Assembly: GCA_963849885.1 (NCBI GenBank)
Contig: CAWKIV010000023.1
Span: forward strand, 1-64,000
Source: CADCTP01 sp963849885
GTDB taxonomy: Bacteria; Actinomycetota; Actinomycetes; Mycobacteriales; CADCTP01
Length of the DNA: 64,000 nucleotides
Reading direction: 5' to 3'
Part shown: piece by piece, positions 59,929 to 64,000 of the stretch
Layout: the number at the start of each line of letters is the position of its first letter
Numbering within the stretch: position 1 is the first letter of the stretch
The notes under the pieces: model-generated
Told to the model about the DNA's origin: nothing
What the model saw: only the letters and a program-made list of their open reading frames with translations
Databases searched by the model: none
Translations under genes and position numbers: made by a program

Positions 59929-59998
59929 GCCTCCCGCCGGCTGGGCCCACGCCGGCCGGCTGAGCCTCCGCCGGTCGAGCCTCCCGCCGGCTGGGCCC
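59927..59998. repeat. 22-bp direct repeat downstream of gluD
   Basis: An identical 22-base sequence, beginning gagcctcccgcc and ending ctgggccc, occurs at 59927-59948 and 59977-59998. More degenerate gccggc/gagcc units continue to about 60030. The first copy begins at the last base pair of the gluD stop. The region up to 60182 holds no gene and converges on the secreted-protein gene. Confidence 0.75.
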
Positions 59999-60182
59999 GC
60001 GCCTGCCGGCCGAGCCCACGCCAGCCGGCCGAGCCGGCGGCACCGCCGGGGTAGGCCGGCGGTCCGGAGCCGGGCCGCCGATCCCCACGCCGGCGGCCGG
60101 GGCCGGCCGCCGTACTCCGGCGGCAGCGGGGGCCGGCCGCCGTCTTCGGGGGCGGCGGGTCGCGGCGTGGGGCGGGCGTTCC

Positions 60183-61205
60183 TCAGCCGCCGGGGCGGGG
60201 GCGACCGCCGACCTCGACCTGCACCTCGTTGACGACGAAGGGACCCGGCGGCGTCCAGGTCGGGCCGACCTTGTCGGCCAGCGGCCCGCCGCTGCCGTCA
60301 CTCCCCCGCCACACCGCGCCGTACGAGGTCGTCGCGGACAGCCCGTACTGCCCGGCCCGGGTGAAGGTGATCGAGCACGAGCTGGCCGCTCCGCCGGCCG
60401 CGCTGCCGTCGGCGCCGAGGTCGGGGCAGTCCACGCCGCGGCCGGCCGGGCCGGTGGCCCGGACCGAGATCCGCTCCGGCGTCGCCTCGACCTCCGCCCA
60501 GACCGGGCCGACCGACGCGCGCACGAGCCGATCGTCCCGGTCGACCGACCAGAACCAGGTCGGGAACCGGACCACGCCCTCCTCGGCCGGGCTGTGCCGC
60601 ATGTCCGGCGCGAGCAGCAGCAGCGCCCGCTCGGCGAACCAGACCAGCATCTGCGGCACTACCGGTGGCGGCGGCGTACCGGTCGTCGACCACACGATCG
60701 CGGCCGTGTCCGGGTCGACGAAGCGCTGGTAGAGCTGCTGGAGCGCGTAGCTCGACCCGGCCTCCACGTCCTCCAGCTCGGGCGGGACCACGCAGTCCTT
60801 GATGTACCAGGCGCCGCTGGTGTCGCCGCGCCGCGCCTCGAACTCCTCCACCGTGGGCGCCCGGTGCCCGCTGTAGAGGCCCATGTACTCGACGCCTTCG
60901 GTGTTGATGCGGTCCCCGTCGACGTTGCCGGCCGCCCAGTCCGCCATCTCCGCGTTGCTCATCCCGTCCCGCCAGACGCACGGGACGAACGGCGGCTCCC
61001 CGCCGGCGTAGCTCGGCGTGCCGTCGCCGCCGGTGTCGCCGGTCAGCACCACGTAGCGGGCGAGCGCCTGGTAGCCGTGGCCCGAGTCGCCGCCGTTGCT
61101 GAAGCCGCCCGGAGCCGCGGCGGCGCCCGGCGCGGTGACCACCGACAGCGCGAGCGTGGCGGCGGCCACGGAGGAGCCGACGAGCAGTCGCTTGGCGTGT
61201 CTCAC
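60183..61205 (-). CDS. Secreted protein with Ig/PKD-like C-terminal domain, unknown function
   Basis: A 340-residue exported protein. Residues 1-31 are a Sec signal (MRHAKRLLVGSSVAAATLALSVVTAPGAAAAPG). Residues 60-200 hold VPCVWRDGMSNAEMADWAAGNVD and WYIKDCVVPPELEDVEAGSSY. EGVVRFPTWFWSVD at about 218-231 starts a beta-sandwich resembling the PKD-like tails of other actinomycete secreted proteins (VEATPERISVRATG...VDCPDLG...SSCSITFTRAGQYGLSATTSYGAVW). Cysteines are paired. I cannot name a function. Its start overlaps the stop of the lipoprotein gene (GTGA), so the two are made together and may interact at the cell surface. Confidence 0.75.
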   Translation of the reverse strand: MRHAKRLLVGSSVAAATLALSVVTAPGAAAAPGGFSNGGDSGHGYQALARYVVLTGDTGGDGTPSYAGGEPPFVPCVWRDGMSNAEMADWAAGNVDGDRINTEGVEYMGLYSGHRAPTVEEFEARRGDTSGAWYIKDCVVPPELEDVEAGSSYALQQLYQRFVDPDTAAIVWSTTGTPPPPVVPQMLVWFAERALLLLAPDMRHSPAEEGVVRFPTWFWSVDRDDRLVRASVGPVWAEVEATPERISVRATGPAGRGVDCPDLGADGSAAGGAASSCSITFTRAGQYGLSATTSYGAVWRGSDGSGGPLADKVGPTWTPPGPFVVNEVQVEVGGRPRPGG

Positions 61206-61879
61206 GATCCCGACCTTTCGCAGGCGGTGGCGGGGCCGTCGGCGAGCGAGCCGACCACCCAGCGGACAGGTCCCGGTGAGTCGACCAGCTCGACCCGGAT
61301 CGGCCGGCGGTCGCCGGCCTGGCCGGTCGGCTCGCCGGCGCGGTCGTAGTACCGCTGGGCCGAGCCGTCGAGGCAGTCGTCCACGATGACGGTCAGCGCA
61401 CCGGATGCGCGCTTGCGCAGCGCGGGCCGCAGCGCCACCGGCCCGCGCAGCGTCACGCCCTCGCGGGCGTTGGCGGCCAGCCCGCGGGCGAAGTCGGCGA
61501 ACGCGTCCGGGGTGCTCCGCCGGCGCAGCTGCGCGGACCCGGCGTCGGCCTTGCCCAGCGCGTCCGCGTACGCCGCGAAGAAGCCGAGGTACGCCTCGAG
61601 CACCGGGCGCTGGGCGGCGTCCTGCGACCGGACGGTGAGCCGCACCGACCCGCTGGTCAGCTGGGCCTCCCCCGGGGCCGCCTGGGCCCGGCCGCTCGCG
61701 GTGCTGCCCGGTGCGCTGGTCGCGACCGGCCCGCCACCACCGCCGCCCGGCAGCGGCGACGCCCCCTGGTCACCGCCGCAGCCGGTCAGCCCGGCGACCA
61801 GCACGGCCACCACGGCGACGCCCGCCATCGGCTTCGCGGCGCCGGACCGCCCCGGCGCCACCCCCGCGTCCCGTCTCAT
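61202..61879 (-). CDS. Lipoprotein of unknown function paired with the secreted protein
   Basis: A 225-residue protein. After a basic N-terminus (MRRDAGVAPGRSGAAKP) a hydrophobic stretch ends in a lipobox (VAVVAVLVAGLTGC), then a Gly/Ser/Pro linker. Residues 75-220 form a compact domain: VRLTVRSQDAAQRPVLEAYLGFFAAYADALGKADAGSAQLRRRSTPDAFADFARGLAANAREGVTLRGPV, then LTVIVDDCLDGSAQRYYDRAG and VRWVVGSLADGPATAC. This helix-then-beta layout with DDCLDGS resembles NTF2-like lipoproteins common in actinomycetes. ATG 61879 lies 8 bases after a -10-like box. It is coupled to the secreted gene. Confidence 0.75.
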   Translation of the reverse strand: MRRDAGVAPGRSGAAKPMAGVAVVAVLVAGLTGCGGDQGASPLPGGGGGGPVATSAPGSTASGRAQAAPGEAQLTSGSVRLTVRSQDAAQRPVLEAYLGFFAAYADALGKADAGSAQLRRRSTPDAFADFARGLAANAREGVTLRGPVALRPALRKRASGALTVIVDDCLDGSAQRYYDRAGEPTGQAGDRRPIRVELVDSPGPVRWVVGSLADGPATACERSGS

Positions 61880-61887
61880 CGCGGCGC

Positions 61888-61893
61888 AGCATA
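61888..61893 (-). promoter_or_regulatory. Putative -10 box of a leaderless lipoprotein/secreted-protein transcript
   Basis: On the minus strand TATGCT ends 8 bases before ATG 61879, without a Shine-Dalgarno sequence. It lies in the 81-base gap after rny, so the pair can be transcribed independently of rny. Confidence 0.45.
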
Positions 61894-61960
61894 GGGGTTC
61901 GGGTCGACGAAATCGCCCAGGTTGTCCGAGTGTGACCACTCGATGACGGTCGCGTACCGG

Positions 61961-63989
61961 TCAGCGGGCGATCTCGGTCGCCCGCGACTCCCGGACCACG
62001 GTGACCCGGATCTGTCCCGGGTAGGTCAGCTCGTCCTCGATCTGCTGGGCGACCTCGCGGGCCAGCAGCTGGGCGGTCAGGTCGTCCACCCGGTCCGGCT
62101 GGACCATGACCCGGACCTCCCGGCCGGCCTGCATGGCGAACACCCGCTCCACGCCGGCCTTGCCGGAGGCGATCTCCTCGATCCGCTCCAGCCGCTTCAC
62201 GTACGACTCCAGGCTCTCCCGGCGGGCGCCGGGGCGGCCGCCGGAGCAGGCGTCCGCGGCCTGGGTGAGCACGGCCGCGACGGTCCGCGGCGCCACCTCG
62301 TTGTGGTGCGCCTCGATCGCGTGCGCGACCTCCTCGCTCTCGCCGTACCGGCGGGCCAGCTCGGCGCCGATGAGCGCGTGGCTGCCCTCGACCTCGTGGG
62401 TGAGCGCCTTGCCGATGTCGTGCAGGAACGCGCCGCGCTTGATCACCGCCGGCTCGATGCCCAGCTCGGCGGCCATGATCCCGGCGATGTGCGCGGTCTC
62501 CACCAGGTGCTTGAGCACGTTCTGCCCGTACGAGGTGCGGTAGCGCAGCCGGCCCAGCACCAGCACCAGCTCCGGGTGCAGGCCGGAGATGCCGACCTCG
62601 ACCAGGGCGTCCTCGCCGGCGCGCAGGCAGAGGCCCTCGACCTCCTCCTTGCTGCGCTCGTACACCTCCTCGATCCGGTGCGGGTGGATCCGGCCGTCGA
62701 GCACCAGCTTCTCCAGCGTGATCCGGCCGATCTCCCGGCGCACCGGGTCGAAGCAGGACAGCAGCACGGCCTCGGGCGTGTCGTCGATGATGAGGTTGAC
62801 GCCGGTGACCGACTCGAACGCCCGGATGTTGCGGCCCTCGCGGCCGATGATCCGGCCCTTCATGTCGTCCGCGGGCAGGTGCAGCACGCTGACCACGCTC
62901 TCCGCGGTCTGCTCGCTGGCCACCCGCTGGATGGCGTCCACCACGATCCGGCGGGCCCGCTGCTCGCCCTCCGCCTGCGCCTCCGCCTCCAGGTCGCGGA
63001 TCAGGATCGCGGTCTCCCGGCGGGTCCGCTCCTCCACCGCGCGCAGCAGCTCGCTGCGGGCGTCGGCGGCGGTGAGCCCGGCCACCCGCTCCAGCTCCAG
63101 CTCGTGCTCGGCCGCGCGGGCGTCCAGGTCGACGGCCCGCTCGGCCAGCTCCCGCTCCACGGCGGCCAGCTCGCGGTCGCGCTGCTCGACCCGGCGGCTC
63201 TCGGTGTCGAGCCGCTCCTCCCGCTCGGCCAGCCGGGTCTCCCGGCGCTCCACGTCCTGCTTGAGCGCCCGCGCGTTCTCGGTGATGTCGGCGGCGTCCC
63301 GCTCGGCCTGCCGGCGGGCGTCCAGCAGCGCGGTGGAGACCTCCAGCTCGACCTGGCGGCGGGAATTCTCCGCCTCCGCCTGCACCGCGGCGCGGATCGC
63401 CTCCGCCTCCGAGCGGGCACCGCGGCGGACCGCCTCGGCCTCGGCCTCGGCCAGCCGGCGGGTGGTGGCCGCGGTCGTGTCGGCCTCGGCACGGGTGGCG
63501 GCGGCGGACTGGACCGCCTCCAGCCGGAGGGTGGACAGCTCGCTCTCCACCGACCGGCGGGTCTCCCCGGCCGGGTCGCCGTCCGGCGCGGCGCTCTCCG
63601 CTCCGGTCGCCGAGCCGGCGCCGACCGCCTGGCCGCCGGCCCGGGCCTCCGGGCCGGCGCCGGTCGCGCGCCCCCGGATCGCCGAGCCGGTGCCGTCCGT
63701 ACGTCCCGTCCCGCCGGTGCCGGCCGCCTGGCTCGTCGTGTCCCTGCGGCCGGCCGAACCGCCGCCCTGGCCGGCCGAACCGCCGTGCCTGGCCGAACGA
63801 GCCGCCTTCCTGACCGGCCGAACCGCCGGCCTGGCCGGCCGAGCGGCCGCCGGCCGCCCGGCTCGGGCCGCCGTCCACCGTGCGCTGCTCCGCCGCCCGG
63901 AGCCGGCGGACGAGCAGGCCGACCGCGCCGAGCAGCACCAGCACCGCGACGACCAGGAACACCTCAGCGAGCGGCGACACCGCACCCAC
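61961..63989 (-). CDS. rny: Ribonuclease Y, with a frameshift in a low-complexity linker
   Basis: A membrane-anchored endoribonuclease that initiates mRNA decay. From GTG 63989 one frame gives the anchor VGAVSPLAEVFLVVAVLVLLGAVGLLVRRL. A Gly/Ser/Gln linker (GGRSAGQAGGSAGQEGGSFGQA) then changes frame near 63790 and continues as GGSAGQGGGSAGRRD. The rest is one open frame: a coiled coil (about 150-340), KH domain KGRIIGREGRNIRAFESVTGVNLIIDDTPE, and HD domain with FLHDIGKALTHEVEGSHALIGAELA and AIEAHHNEV. Total length is 2029 bases, one too many. The shift sits in a repetitive GC-rich tract, so an assembly insertion is likely. The 100-residue linker is unusual for RNase Y. Upstream DNA is cut by the window edge. 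Confidence 0.9.
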
Positions 63990-64000
63990 CTCCTGTCCGG

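Overview
The window is chromosomal DNA of a very GC-rich actinomycete. Codon third positions are almost always G or C, GTG starts are frequent, and many genes overlap by GTGA or ATGA. It carries actinobacterial marker genes: F420-type oxidoreductases, tricorn protease, a B12-dependent ribonucleotide reductase paired with nrdR, and an actinobacterial-type LexA box. The genus cannot be fixed from the sequence. The right half follows a block order known from mycobacteria and relatives: nrdR, a LysM gene divergent from lexA, hflX, dapF, miaA, a LigB-like gene, a DUF349 gene and miaB. It ends with gluABCD and rny. No rRNA, tRNA, CRISPR array or intact transposon was found.

Region 1 (1-4000) is a decayed accessory patch. 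It holds a multiply frameshifted IS701-type transposase running off the left edge, a small secreted protein, a frameshifted NmrA-like gene, a shattered DUF1579-like gene and a lone tyrosine recombinase. Region 2 (4060-15730) holds housekeeping and stress genes: DUF72, rhomboid protease, a NUDIX-NYN fusion, an SF1-helicase-like protein with ruined Walker motifs, tricorn protease, a DsbA-like oxidoreductase, a DDN-like F420 enzyme and a MarR regulator with a perfect 21-bp palindrome. Region 3 (16046-25680) holds a 1066-residue HET-C/PLAT/beta-propeller protein, a CPBP protease, an LLM-UbiA fusion, an amino-acid permease with a universal stress protein, and an SMP-30-like protein. Region 4 (25680-31780) holds an ECF42-type sigma factor with its YCII partner, MazG, an AlkZ-like glycosylase, a TPR-TrmO fusion, a BKACE enzyme and a VOC-GNAT fusion.

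Region 5 (31856-48000) is the nucleotide, SOS and tRNA-modification core. nrdR and nrdJ share a promoter region with four phased DnaA-box-like motifs and two palindromes. lexA and a LysM gene diverge from a region with two LexA boxes. Then follow a PAP2/propeller fusion, hflX, a wHTH/MFS pair, a ricin-B protein with a tandem-repeat linker, dapF, miaA, a LigB-like gene and DUF349. Region 6 (48100-56420) holds a lipoprotein, a large LuxR-type ATPase regulator, a DUF4242 protein, a secreted protein cut by an in-frame amber codon, a tandem DinB pair and miaB. Region 7 (56620-64000) holds the glutamate ABC transporter gluABCD with a perfect 16-bp hairpin between gluB and gluC, a secreted-protein/lipoprotein pair, and rny, which is cut by the right edge just beyond its start.

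Five otherwise well-conserved genes (NmrA-like, dsbA-like, LLM-UbiA, miaA, rny) each carry a single frameshift, and all five have total lengths of 1 modulo 3. Because miaA and rny are core genes, systematic insertion errors in the assembly are a serious alternative to real gene decay. The fusions and degenerate motifs described below do not depend on those frameshifts unless stated.
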